From: Umezawaea beigongshangensis
GTDB taxonomy: Bacteria > Actinomycetota > Actinomycetes > Mycobacteriales > Pseudonocardiaceae
Assembly: GCF_016464305.1 (NCBI RefSeq)
Contig: NZ_JAEIOJ010000001.1
Location: 62,001 to 126,000 of the forward strand
Length of the DNA stretch: 64,000 nt
Direction: 5' to 3'
Shown here: positions 31,938 to 39,584 of the stretch, piece after piece
How positions within the stretch are numbered: the first letter of the stretch is position 1
How the letters are laid out: each line of letters opens with the position of its first letter
Translations under genes and position numbers: made by a program
Notes under the pieces: generated by a model
Seen by the model: only the letters and a program-made list of their open reading frames with translations
Databases searched by the model: none
Told to the model about the DNA's origin: nothing

Positions 31938-32867
31938 ATGATGGTGGGGCGGGGCCTGGTCGAGGCGCAGTCCGCGCGGTTCGCCGCGCTCGACCCGCTG
32001 CTCCCGGCGTGTCCCGAGCCCCCGGACGGCGACGTGGTCACCGCCGCCGTGCCGGACGGCTCCAGGGTGGCCGGCGTGATCACCCACCACGTGCACCGGC
32101 CGGGCTCCGTGGTGCGGCTGTGGTCGGCCAGCGACGTGCGGGAGCTGCACCCGCTGCTCGGCGGCGCGGGACTGGTGGGGATGCACACGCTGCTGCGGGC
32201 GTGGCGGCACCGGCTGGACCGCGTCCCGCCGCCGGGGACGGACAGCGCGGCCGTGGTGACCTGGCCGAGCCGTGACGTCGAGGCGACGCGCGCGCTGCTG
32301 GACCACGGTCTGGTGCCGCTGTCGACGATCGCCGTGCGGCGCGGCGTCCCGCTCGTTCCCGAGCGGGCGCCCACGCTGACGATCCGCCGGGCCGGACCCG
32401 CCGACCTCGGCCCCGTGGTGGACCTGGCGCTGGCGGAGCTGCGGTACTCCTCGCTCGTCGGCGCGACGGTGCTGCGCCCGGACGCGGTGGAGCTGAAGCG
32501 GCGCACGCTGGGCGAGCGGCTGCGCGCGAACGCGCCGATCTGGCTGGCCGAGCGGGACGGCATCGCCGTGGCGCTGGCGGAGTGCGCGATCACCGACGCC
32601 GATCCGACGACCTGGGCCGGGTCGCGACTGCCGCGGGGCCGCTGGGGCTACCTGAACTGCGTGTCGGTGCTGCCGGGCGCGCGCGGGTCCGGCGTGGGGC
32701 AGCAGCTCGTGGCGCACGCCCACCGCGAGCTGCGCCGGATGGGCGCGACGGGCACGTACCTCTACTACAACCAGCCGAACCCGCTGTCCTCGGTGTTCTG
32801 GATCCGCCAGGGCTACCGGCCGCTGTGGACCGTCTGGGAGGTCCGGCCGGCGTCGGCCCTGCGCTGA
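31938..32867 (+). CDS. GNAT family N-acetyltransferase (two-domain)
   Basis: A 309-residue protein. The C-terminal half is a standard GNAT domain: LTIRRAGPADLGPVVDLALAEL, YLNCVSVLPGARGSGVGQQLVAHAHREL, and YYNQPNPLSSVFWIRQGYRPLW. The N-terminal half (residues 1-~140) looks like a degenerate second acetyltransferase unit. Substrate unknown. ATG 31938 and 31941 are equivalent starts. It lies 54 bases downstream of the methyltransferase and may be co-transcribed. Confidence 0.82.
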   Translation: MMVGRGLVEAQSARFAALDPLLPACPEPPDGDVVTAAVPDGSRVAGVITHHVHRPGSVVRLWSASDVRELHPLLGGAGLVGMHTLLRAWRHRLDRVPPPGTDSAAVVTWPSRDVEATRALLDHGLVPLSTIAVRRGVPLVPERAPTLTIRRAGPADLGPVVDLALAELRYSSLVGATVLRPDAVELKRRTLGERLRANAPIWLAERDGIAVALAECAITDADPTTWAGSRLPRGRWGYLNCVSVLPGARGSGVGQQLVAHAHRELRRMGATGTYLYYNQPNPLSSVFWIRQGYRPLWTVWEVRPASALR

Positions 32868-33345
32868 CCGGTTCGTCCGCTCTGCGAGGTCACGGGCTGC
32901 GGCACCTCGTCCACGGCGGCGACCCCGGCGGGGTGGGGCGCGACGTGGCCGTCCCGACCGGTCACCCGGCGCCGGGGCTCGCGTGCTCGACGCTCGCCGC
33001 GTACGAGCGGCGGGCGCGGACCCCGTCCCGGCTGAAGCCGGAACTCGTGCTGGCACCCGCTCGCCGCGCCCGGCACGCACCGCGGCGACCGAGCAGAAGC
33101 TGGTCGGCGAGCGCGGGACGGCTGCCCGCCGACGTCGAGGTGGGCACGGCGGCGGCGCTGTTCGGCACGCTGCTGGTGATCGCGCTGGACCGGCAGGTCC
33201 TCCAGCCGGAGCGCAGTCGCGCCGAGGTCCGCGAGTCGGTGCTGGTCCTGGTGCGGGGACTGCGCCCCGCCGCGGGGGAATGATCGGCGACAGGACGGCG
33301 TTCTATGCAAACGCATGAACTCGTCGCGCCACAGGAGGAGCTCAG
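32868..33345. other. 478-base region without an intact gene
   Basis: Between the GNAT and the FMN reductase. It holds a probable TetR-regulator remnant near the right end and the reductase ribosome binding site (AGGAGGAG). Nothing else is recognised. Confidence 0.5.
33115..33283 (+). pseudogene. possible TetR-family C-terminal remnant
   Basis: The plus-strand frame ending in the stop at 33281-33283 reads LPADVEVGTAAALFGTLLVIALDRQ, then LQPERSRAEVRESVLVLVRGLRP. This resembles the ligand-domain end of TetR regulators. No helix-turn-helix or start is found upstream in any frame, so it appears truncated. A chance reading frame cannot be excluded. Confidence 0.35.
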
Positions 33346-33960
33346 ATGACCACCCGCAGCCTCGCGGTGCTCTCCGCCGGACTGAGCGTCCCGTCGTCCA
33401 CCCGCGTGCTGGCCGACCGGCTCGCCGCGGCGACCGCGCGCGCCCTGGCCGAGCGGGGAGTCGAGGTCGAGACGCACCACGTGGAGCTGCGCGAGCTCGC
33501 GCACGACGTGACCAACAGCGTGCTCACCGGTTTCCCGACCGGCGGGCTGCGCGAGGCCGTCAACCGCGTCGTGGGCGCGGACGGCCTGATCGCCGTCACC
33601 CCGATCTTCACCGCGTCCTACAGCGGCCTGTTCAAGTCCTTCGTCGACGTGCTGGAGCCCGGTGCGCTGACCGGCAAGCCCGTGCTGCTCGGAGCCACGG
33701 CCGGTTCGGCGCGGCACTCGCTGGCCGTCGACCACGCGATGCGGCCGCTGTTCGCCCACCTGCGCACGCTGACCGTGCCCACGGCCGTGTTCGCCGCCTC
33801 CGAGGACTGGGACAACAGCACCGACGAGCGGTCGCTGCTGCACCGGATCGACCGGGCCGCCGCCGAGTTCGCCGGTCTCCTGGACCGGTCCGCACCCGCG
33901 TCCGGCACCGGCGAGCTCGACGACTTCGTGCCGTTCGACCAGCTGATCGCACGCGGCTGA
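33346..33960 (+). CDS. NAD(P)H-dependent FMN reductase
   Basis: A 204-residue flavodoxin-fold reductase similar to CE1759/MsuE-type FMN reductases. It starts TRSLAVLSAGLSVPSSTRVLADRLA (phosphate loop), with GLIAVTPIFTASYSGLFKSFVDVL and GKPVLLGATAGSARHSLAVDHAMRPLF as the flavin-binding and dimer regions. It would supply reduced flavin to an oxygenase or to iron or redox metabolism; no partner is adjacent. ATG 33346 has AGGAGGAG 6-8 bases upstream. Confidence 0.88.
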   Translation: MTTRSLAVLSAGLSVPSSTRVLADRLAAATARALAERGVEVETHHVELRELAHDVTNSVLTGFPTGGLREAVNRVVGADGLIAVTPIFTASYSGLFKSFVDVLEPGALTGKPVLLGATAGSARHSLAVDHAMRPLFAHLRTLTVPTAVFAASEDWDNSTDERSLLHRIDRAAAEFAGLLDRSAPASGTGELDDFVPFDQLIARG

Positions 33961-33967
33961 CCGCGCG

Positions 33968-34561
33968 TCAGACCGACCCCTCACCCGCTCGCGCCGCCCG
34001 CAGCAGCGGACCGGCGAGCCAGGCGTCCACCTCGCGCTGACCGCGCAGCCGCACGACGGACAGACGCGGCCCGTGCTCACTCGCGAGCACGGCGGTGAGC
34101 TTGTCGGCCACCCGGCCGTGGGACTTCCACCCCCAGCGCAGCAGGTGCTCCGGGTCGGTGAACACGGTCAGCAGCGGCGGTTCGACGTTGCCGTTCCACA
34201 GCACGGTCCGCCGGAGCCGGCGGACGACGGTCCGCACGACGAGACGACGCATCGCCGTGCGGAAGGGGTGGTCGAGCCACACGATCGTGTCGGCGTGCTC
34301 CAGCAGCAGCGGGCGGGCCCGCGAGTACTGCCACTCGGTGATCCAGGCCGGGCGGCCGACGAGGACCGCGACGTCGTCGAGGAACTCGGGGCGCGGCACC
34401 CAGCCGGGGCCGTGGTACAGCGCGTCCATCTCCACGTGCGGCGAGCCGATCCGGCCCGCCAGGGCCTTCGCCAGCGTGGTCTTCCCCGCCCCGGTGCTGC
34501 CCGCGACCAGCACCCGCCGGGGCGGGTGGGGCAGCGGATCTGCGGGTCCGAGCAGCGGCAC
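33968..34561 (-). CDS. P-loop NTPase / adenylate kinase-like protein
   Basis: A 197-residue small kinase-like ATPase. Walker A is VLVAGSTGAGKTTLAKAL; HVEMDALYHGPGWVPRPEF is the base-binding Asp region shared with FlaR/adenylate kinase-like proteins, and TIVWLDHPFRTAMRRLVVRTVVRRL is the Walker B strand. The substrate is not known. GTG 34561 starts the recognisable protein. It is convergent with the FMN reductase, with only 7 bases between their stops. Confidence 0.8.
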   Translation of the reverse strand: MPLLGPADPLPHPPRRVLVAGSTGAGKTTLAKALAGRIGSPHVEMDALYHGPGWVPRPEFLDDVAVLVGRPAWITEWQYSRARPLLLEHADTIVWLDHPFRTAMRRLVVRTVVRRLRRTVLWNGNVEPPLLTVFTDPEHLLRWGWKSHGRVADKLTAVLASEHGPRLSVVRLRGQREVDAWLAGPLLRAARAGEGSV

Positions 34562-34734
34562 GCGGTCAGGCTACCGCCCGCTCGCGCGGCCCCTCCCGAC
34601 GCGCGGGAGCATCCGGCCGCCGCAGAACAGGTGCGTCGCCGGCCTGCCGTTCCCGCCGCCGGCGAAGGGGCCGTGCGGGTGCGGTCGTGCGCCCGACGGC
34701 TCGTCCTGCTGCCCCGGCTCCGCCTCCCGGGCAC

Positions 34735-34796
34735 CCCGAGCGCTCCGCTCGGGACGCGAAAGCTCAACTCGCGGTGCTCGAACGCTCAACTCGCGG
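34735..34796. repeat. intergenic 22-bp-period repeat, site 3, with hairpin
   Basis: On the minus strand, units beginning CCGCGAGTTGAGCGTT (34796-34775) and CCGCGAGTTGAGCTTT (34774-34755) follow the polA stop directly. They are followed by an 8-bp hairpin CCCGAGCG (34735-34753). It may double as the polA terminator. Confidence 0.7.
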
Positions 34797-34797
34797 G

Positions 34798-37482
34798 TCA
34801 GTGGGCTGCGGCGTCCCAGGAGCGGCCCACGCCGACCGAGACCGACAGGGGGACGGTGAGCGGGTAGGCGTGGCCCATGTGCTCGCGCACCAGCGCCTCC
34901 ACCGTCTCGCGCTCGCCCTCCGCGACCTCCAGCACGAGTTCGTCGTGCACCTGGAGCAGCATCCGGCTGCGCAGGCCGGACTCCTCCAGCGCCGTGTAGA
35001 CGTCGAGCATCGCGACCTTGATGATGTCCGCCGCGCTGCCCTGGATCGGCGCGTTGAGCGCCATGCGCTCGGCCATGTCGCGGCGCTGCCGGTTGTCGCT
35101 GTTGAGGTCCGGCAGGTAGCGGCGGCGGCCCAGGATCGTCTCGGTGTAGCCGACCTTGCGCGCCTCCTCCACGATCGAGTGAAGGTAGTCGCGCACGCCG
35201 CCGAAGCGGGAGAAGTACGCCTCCATCTGCTCGCGCGCCTCGGAGGCGGAGATCCGCAGCTGCTGCGCCAGGCCGTACTCCGACAGGCCGTAGGCCAGGC
35301 CGTAGGACATCGCCTTGACCCGGCGGCGCTGCTCCCCCGTCACCTCCGAGGTCGGCACCGCGAACGCTTGCGCCGCCACGTAGGTGTGCAGGTCCTCGCC
35401 GCTGCGGAACGCCTCGATCAGGCCCTCGTCACCGGACAGGTGCGCCATGATGCGCATCTCGATCTGGCTGTAGTCGGCCGTCATCAGCTCGCTGAAGCCG
35501 GAGCCGACGACGAACCCCTCGCGGATGCGGCGACCCTCCTCGGTGCGGATCGGGATGTTCTGCAGGTTGGGGTCCGTCGAGGACAGTCGCCCGGTCGCGG
35601 CGATCGTCTGGTGGAACGTCGTGTGGATGCGGCCGTCGTCGGCCACCGACTTGAGCAGGCCGTCCACCGTGGACTTCAACCTGGTGACGTCGCGGTGGGC
35701 CAGCAGGTGCTGCAGGAACGGGTGCTCGGTGTGCTCGAACAGGTTCTGCAACGCCTCGGCGTCGGTGGTGTAGCCGGTCTTGGTCTTCTTCGTCTTCGGC
35801 ATGTTCAGCTCGTCGAACAGCACCACCTGGAGCTGCTTGGGCGAGCCGAGGTTGATCTCCTTGCCGATCACCGAGTAGGCGTCCTGCGCGGCCTGCTTCA
35901 CCCCGGCGGCGAAGTGCGCCTCCAGCGCGGCCAGGTGCTCCGCGTCGATCGCGATGCCCACGTTCTCCAGGTCGGCGAGCACGCCGGCGAGCGGCAGCTC
36001 CAGCTCGGCCAGCAGGCGCGTGCCGTTGGTCCGCACCAGCTCCTCGTCCAGGGCGTCGGCCAGCTCGGCCACGGCGCGGGCGCGCACGATGGCGCCGGTG
36101 GCGGCCTTCCGCGACTCCTCGTCCTCGTCGGCGAGCAGCGAGAGCTGACCGGTGTCGGCCTCCTCCGCCCGCAGCTCGCGCGACAGGTGGCGCAGGGCGA
36201 GGTCGTCCAGCGCGAACGAGCGCTGGCCCGGCCGCACCAGGTAGGCGGCGAGCGCCGTGTCGCTGGTCAGCCCGTTCAGCACCCAGCCGCGCGCCCGCAG
36301 GCGGCGCAGGGGAAGTTTGAGCTCGTGCCCCGCCTTCGCGACCGAGGCGTCGGCGAGCCACGCCGCGAGCGCGCGCTCGTCGGCCTCGGACAGCTGCCGC
36401 ACCTCGACGTAGCCGCCCTCGCCGGTGGACGCGGCCAGCGCGACGCCCTCCAGGTCGCCGCCCGACTCGCGGAACGCCAGGCCGACCCGGCCGCCGCGGG
36501 CGTGGGCCGCGAGCCAGGCCTCCAGCTCGCCCGCCGGGATCGCGCCGCCGGTGACCTCGAAGCCGTCCTCCGCCTCGGGCTCCGCGGTGGACAGCGTCGC
36601 GAACAGCCGGTCGCGCAGGACGCGGAACTCCAGCTCGTCGAACAGCCGGTGCACCGCGTCGCGGTCCCACGGCCGGACGTCCAGGTCGGCGGGACCGACG
36701 GGCAGGTCGACGTCCTTGATCAGCTCGGTGAGCTGCCGGTTGAGCAGGACGTGGGACAGGTTCGCCCGCAGCGCCTCGCCCGCCTTGCCCTTCACCTCGT
36801 CGGCCCGGTCCACCAGCGCGGCGAGCGAGCCGAACTGCTGGATCCACTTGGTGACGGTCTTCTCGCCGACGCCGGGGATCTTCGGCAGGTTGTCGGAGGG
36901 GTCGCCGCGCAGCGCGGCGAAGTCGGGGTACTGGGTCGGCGTGACGCCGTACTTCTCCAGCACGGACTCCGGGGTGAACCGGGCCATCTCCGACACGCCC
37001 TTGACCGGGTAGAGCACGGTGACGTGGTCGTTCACCAGTTGCAGGGCGTCGCGGTCGCCGGTGCAGATCGCCACCTCGAAGCCCTGCTCGACGGCCTGCG
37101 TGGTGAGCGTGGCGATGACGTCGTCGGCCTCGAAGTTGTCCTTCGTCAGCGACGGGATCGACAGCGTGCCCAGCACGTCCTTGATGAGGCTGACCTGCCC
37201 CTTGAACTCGTCCGGCGTCGCGCTGCGGTTCGCCTTGTACTCGGCGAACTGCTCGGTGCGGAACGTCGTGCGCGAGACGTCGAACGCCACCGCCACGTGG
37301 GTGGGCCGCTCGTCGCGCAGGAGGTTGATGAGCATCGAGGTGAAGCCGTAGACCGAGTTGGTGGTCTGGCCGGTGTTGGTCTGGAAGTTCTCCTTCGGCA
37401 GCGCGAAGAAGGCGCGGTAGGCCATCGAGTGGCCGTCGACGAGGAGCAGCTTCTGCCCGGCGCTGGCTGCGGAGGAGGTCAC
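34798..37482 (-). CDS. polA: DNA polymerase I
   Basis: PolA, 894 residues, for repair and Okazaki-fragment processing. Residues 1-~300 are the 5'-3' exonuclease (LLVDGHSMAYRAFFAL, CTGDRDALQLV, IPGVGEKTVTKWI). The middle 3'-5' exonuclease-like domain lacks the catalytic DxE (it reads VGLAFRESGG), so proofreading is probably absent, as in mycobacterial PolA. The polymerase domain has motif A DYSQIEMR, motif B RRRVKAMSYGLAYGLS and motif C QVHDELVLEV. GTG 37482 lies 6 bases after TAGACT. Divergent from the thioesterase. Confidence 0.97.
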   Translation of the reverse strand: MTSSAASAGQKLLLVDGHSMAYRAFFALPKENFQTNTGQTTNSVYGFTSMLINLLRDERPTHVAVAFDVSRTTFRTEQFAEYKANRSATPDEFKGQVSLIKDVLGTLSIPSLTKDNFEADDVIATLTTQAVEQGFEVAICTGDRDALQLVNDHVTVLYPVKGVSEMARFTPESVLEKYGVTPTQYPDFAALRGDPSDNLPKIPGVGEKTVTKWIQQFGSLAALVDRADEVKGKAGEALRANLSHVLLNRQLTELIKDVDLPVGPADLDVRPWDRDAVHRLFDELEFRVLRDRLFATLSTAEPEAEDGFEVTGGAIPAGELEAWLAAHARGGRVGLAFRESGGDLEGVALAASTGEGGYVEVRQLSEADERALAAWLADASVAKAGHELKLPLRRLRARGWVLNGLTSDTALAAYLVRPGQRSFALDDLALRHLSRELRAEEADTGQLSLLADEDEESRKAATGAIVRARAVAELADALDEELVRTNGTRLLAELELPLAGVLADLENVGIAIDAEHLAALEAHFAAGVKQAAQDAYSVIGKEINLGSPKQLQVVLFDELNMPKTKKTKTGYTTDAEALQNLFEHTEHPFLQHLLAHRDVTRLKSTVDGLLKSVADDGRIHTTFHQTIAATGRLSSTDPNLQNIPIRTEEGRRIREGFVVGSGFSELMTADYSQIEMRIMAHLSGDEGLIEAFRSGEDLHTYVAAQAFAVPTSEVTGEQRRRVKAMSYGLAYGLSEYGLAQQLRISASEAREQMEAYFSRFGGVRDYLHSIVEEARKVGYTETILGRRRYLPDLNSDNRQRRDMAERMALNAPIQGSAADIIKVAMLDVYTALEESGLRSRMLLQVHDELVLEVAEGERETVEALVREHMGHAYPLTVPLSVSVGVGRSWDAAAH

Positions 37483-37488
37483 GGGGCG

Positions 37489-37494
37489 AGTCTA
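37489..37494 (-). promoter_or_regulatory. -10 box, leaderless start of polA
   Basis: TAGACT on the minus strand, 6 bases, GTG 37482. Confidence 0.55.
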
Positions 37495-37534
37495 GGGTGG
37501 GCCACCGACAGCGCTGAACCGACCGGAGGTGCCG

Positions 37535-37972
37535 GTGACCGTCCCGAACCACACCGCGACCCGCTACGAGGCCGAGACGAACCCGGAGTTCGCGGCCGAG
37601 CAACTGGTCGACAAGCTCGGCATCGAGATCACCCGATCGGAGAACGGTCAGCTGGTCGGCACCATGCCCGTGGCGGGCAACCGCCAGCCCTACGGACTGC
37701 TGCACGGGGGCGCGAGCGCGGTGCTCGCGGAGACGCTCGGCTCGCTGGCCTCCTTCGAGGCGGCCGGTCCCGGCCGGATCGCGGTGGGGCTGGAGCTGTC
37801 GTGCACCCACCACCGGGCGGCGCGCTCCGGCCTGGTGACCGGTGTGGCGTCACCGCTGCACGTCGGCCGCTCCACGGCCACGTTCGAGATCGTGATCAGC
37901 GACGAGGAGGGCAAGCGGGTCTGCACGGCGCGGCTGACCTGCGTGCTGCGCGACACCCCGCCCGGCGGCTGA
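37535..37972 (+). CDS. PaaI-family hotdog thioesterase
   Basis: A 145-residue hotdog-fold thioesterase. The signature QPYGLLHGGASAVLAETLGSLAS carries the HGG region with the catalytic Glu, and VGLELSCTHHRAARSGLVTGVASPLHVGRS the second strand set. Members of the group hydrolyse aryl- or menaquinone-pathway acyl-CoA esters; the substrate is not fixed here. GTG 37535 is chosen because GGAGG (37525-37529) is 5 bases upstream, whereas GTG 37529 overlaps that site. Confidence 0.9.
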   Translation: MTVPNHTATRYEAETNPEFAAEQLVDKLGIEITRSENGQLVGTMPVAGNRQPYGLLHGGASAVLAETLGSLASFEAAGPGRIAVGLELSCTHHRAARSGLVTGVASPLHVGRSTATFEIVISDEEGKRVCTARLTCVLRDTPPGG

Positions 37973-37983
37973 TCCCCCCGGAC

Positions 37984-38025
37984 GCACGAGGCCGCCGCAC
38001 CCGATCGGGTGCGGCGGCCTCGTGC
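37984..38025. terminator. bidirectional terminator, thioesterase / livF
   Basis: Perfect 19-bp inverted repeat (GCACGAGGCCGCCGCACCC) with a 4-base loop, between convergent transcripts. The strongest hairpin in the window. Confidence 0.88.
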
Positions 38026-38037
38026 TCCGCGAACCGC

Positions 38038-38751
38038 TCAGCTCTCGCCGAGGTAGGCGTCGCGGACCCGCTGGTCGGCCAGCAGCTCGTGGCCGGGGCC
38101 CTGGAGCGTCGTGCGGCCCAGGTCGATCACGTACGCCTGGTCGGAGAGCGCGAGCGCCGCGAGGGCGTTCTGCTCGACGAGCAGGATCGTGGTGCCCTGC
38201 TCCTTGAGCTCCTTGATGGTGTCGAAGATCAGCTGGGTCATGATCGGCGACAGGCCCATCGAGGGCTCGTCGAGCATGAGCAGCCGGGGCTTCGACATCA
38301 TCGCGCGGCCCATGGCGAGCATCTGCTGCTCACCACCGGAGAACAGACCCGCCTTGTTGTGCCTGCGCTCGCCGAGCACGGGGAACAGGTCGTACACGCG
38401 CTGCATGTCCTTCTCCACGCCGTCGTCCTTGCGGACGTAGGCGCCGAGCTGGAGGTTCTCCTCCACGGTCATCCGCGGGAACAGCCGCCGCCCCTCCGGG
38501 GAGTGGGCGACGCCGGCGCCGAGGATGGCGTGCGCGGGCTGCGCGTGGATCGGTTCGCCCTCCAGCAGGATCTCGCCGGAGGCGGGACGCAGCAGACCGG
38601 AGATGGTCCGCAGCGTCGTGGTCTTGCCCGCGCCGTTGCTGCCGATGAGGCTGACGATCTGACCGGCCTCGACGGTGAACGAGATGTCGCGGACGGCCTC
38701 GATCGCGCCGTAGGCGACGCTGAGGTTGCGGACCTCGAGCAGCGGACTCAT
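38038..38751 (-). CDS. livF: branched-chain amino acid ABC transporter ATPase
   Basis: LivF, 237 residues, one of the two ATPases of the Liv (HAAT) importer. Walker A is GSNGAGKTTTLRTISGLL, signature FSGGEQQMLAMGRAM, and Walker B RLLMLDEPSMGLSP, with the LivF-specific VAHSPEGRRLFPRMTVEENL. Its ATG overlaps the livG stop by 4 bases (ATGA). Last gene of livJ-H-M-G-F. Confidence 0.96.
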   Translation of the reverse strand: MSPLLEVRNLSVAYGAIEAVRDISFTVEAGQIVSLIGSNGAGKTTTLRTISGLLRPASGEILLEGEPIHAQPAHAILGAGVAHSPEGRRLFPRMTVEENLQLGAYVRKDDGVEKDMQRVYDLFPVLGERRHNKAGLFSGGEQQMLAMGRAMMSKPRLLMLDEPSMGLSPIMTQLIFDTIKELKEQGTTILLVEQNALAALALSDQAYVIDLGRTTLQGPGHELLADQRVRDAYLGES

Positions 38752-39584
38752 GCCTGCCCCTCCTGCGCACCGCGGTGCTGCTGTTCCTCGACGACGCTCG
38801 CGACCTCGGCCTCGACCTCGTCCGGCGGCTTGCCGAGGTACGCCTCGACGACCCTGGGGTCGCCGCGCACCACGTCCGGCGTGCCCTCGACCAGCAGCTC
38901 GCCCTGCACGAGGACGGACACCTGGTCGCAGAGGCCGAAGATGAACTTGATGTCGTGCTCGATCACCACGACCGACACGCCCGTCTCGCGGATCGCGAAG
39001 ATGAGCTGCCTGGCGGCCTCGGTCTCCTGCGGGTTCATGCCGGCGGTCGGCTCGTCCAGCAGCAGCACGGCCGGGTCGGTCGCCAGTGCCCTGGCGATCT
39101 CCAGGCGGCGCTGGTCGCCGTAGGGCAGGTTGCGCGCCAGCTCGTCCTCCAGCCCGGACAGGCCGACGAACTCCAGCAGCTCCCGCGAGCGCTCCTTGGC
39201 CGCGTTCTCGCCCTTGCGGTAGGCGGGACCGTGGAACAGGGAGGCCAGCGGACCCTGCTTCATCCGCACGTGCCGTCCCACCAGGACGTTCTCCAGCACG
39301 GTCATGCTGGGGAACAGCCGGATGTTCTGGAACGTGCGGGCGACGCCCGCGGTGGTGACCTTCGCCGGGTCGCCGGGCAGCGTCGTGCCCTTGAGCAGGA
39401 CGCTGCCGGTGGTCGGCGTGTAGAGCCCGGTGAGGCAGTTGAAGAACGTCGTCTTGCCAGCCCCGTTGGGACCGATCAAGCCGAGGATCTTGCCCTCCTC
39501 CAGCTGCAACGAGACGTTCTTCAGGGCCTTCAGGCCGCCGAAGACCATCGAGACGTCGCGTGCTTCCAGCACTGGCGTGCTCAC
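38748..39584 (-). CDS. livG: branched-chain amino acid ABC transporter ATPase
   Basis: LivG, 278 residues. It has Walker A GPNGAGKTTFFNCLTGLY, the LivG-type VARTFQNIRLFPSMTVLENVLVGRH, signature LPYGDQRRLEIARAL, and Walker B VLLLDEPTAGMNPQE. A charged C-terminal tail (EVEAEVASVVEEQQ) is longer than usual. GTG 39584 overlaps the livM stop (GTGA), so translation is coupled. Confidence 0.96.
   Translation of the reverse strand: MSTPVLEARDVSMVFGGLKALKNVSLQLEEGKILGLIGPNGAGKTTFFNCLTGLYTPTTGSVLLKGTTLPGDPAKVTTAGVARTFQNIRLFPSMTVLENVLVGRHVRMKQGPLASLFHGPAYRKGENAAKERSRELLEFVGLSGLEDELARNLPYGDQRRLEIARALATDPAVLLLDEPTAGMNPQETEAARQLIFAIRETGVSVVVIEHDIKFIFGLCDQVSVLVQGELLVEGTPDVVRGDPRVVEAYLGKPPDEVEAEVASVVEEQQHRGAQEGQA

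Noticed and set aside
34687-39123. A 1,478-codon open frame antisense to polA and the liv ATPase genes.
   Set aside because: Low-complexity His/Arg/Leu/Val composition with no family resemblance. polA on the other strand is unmistakable.
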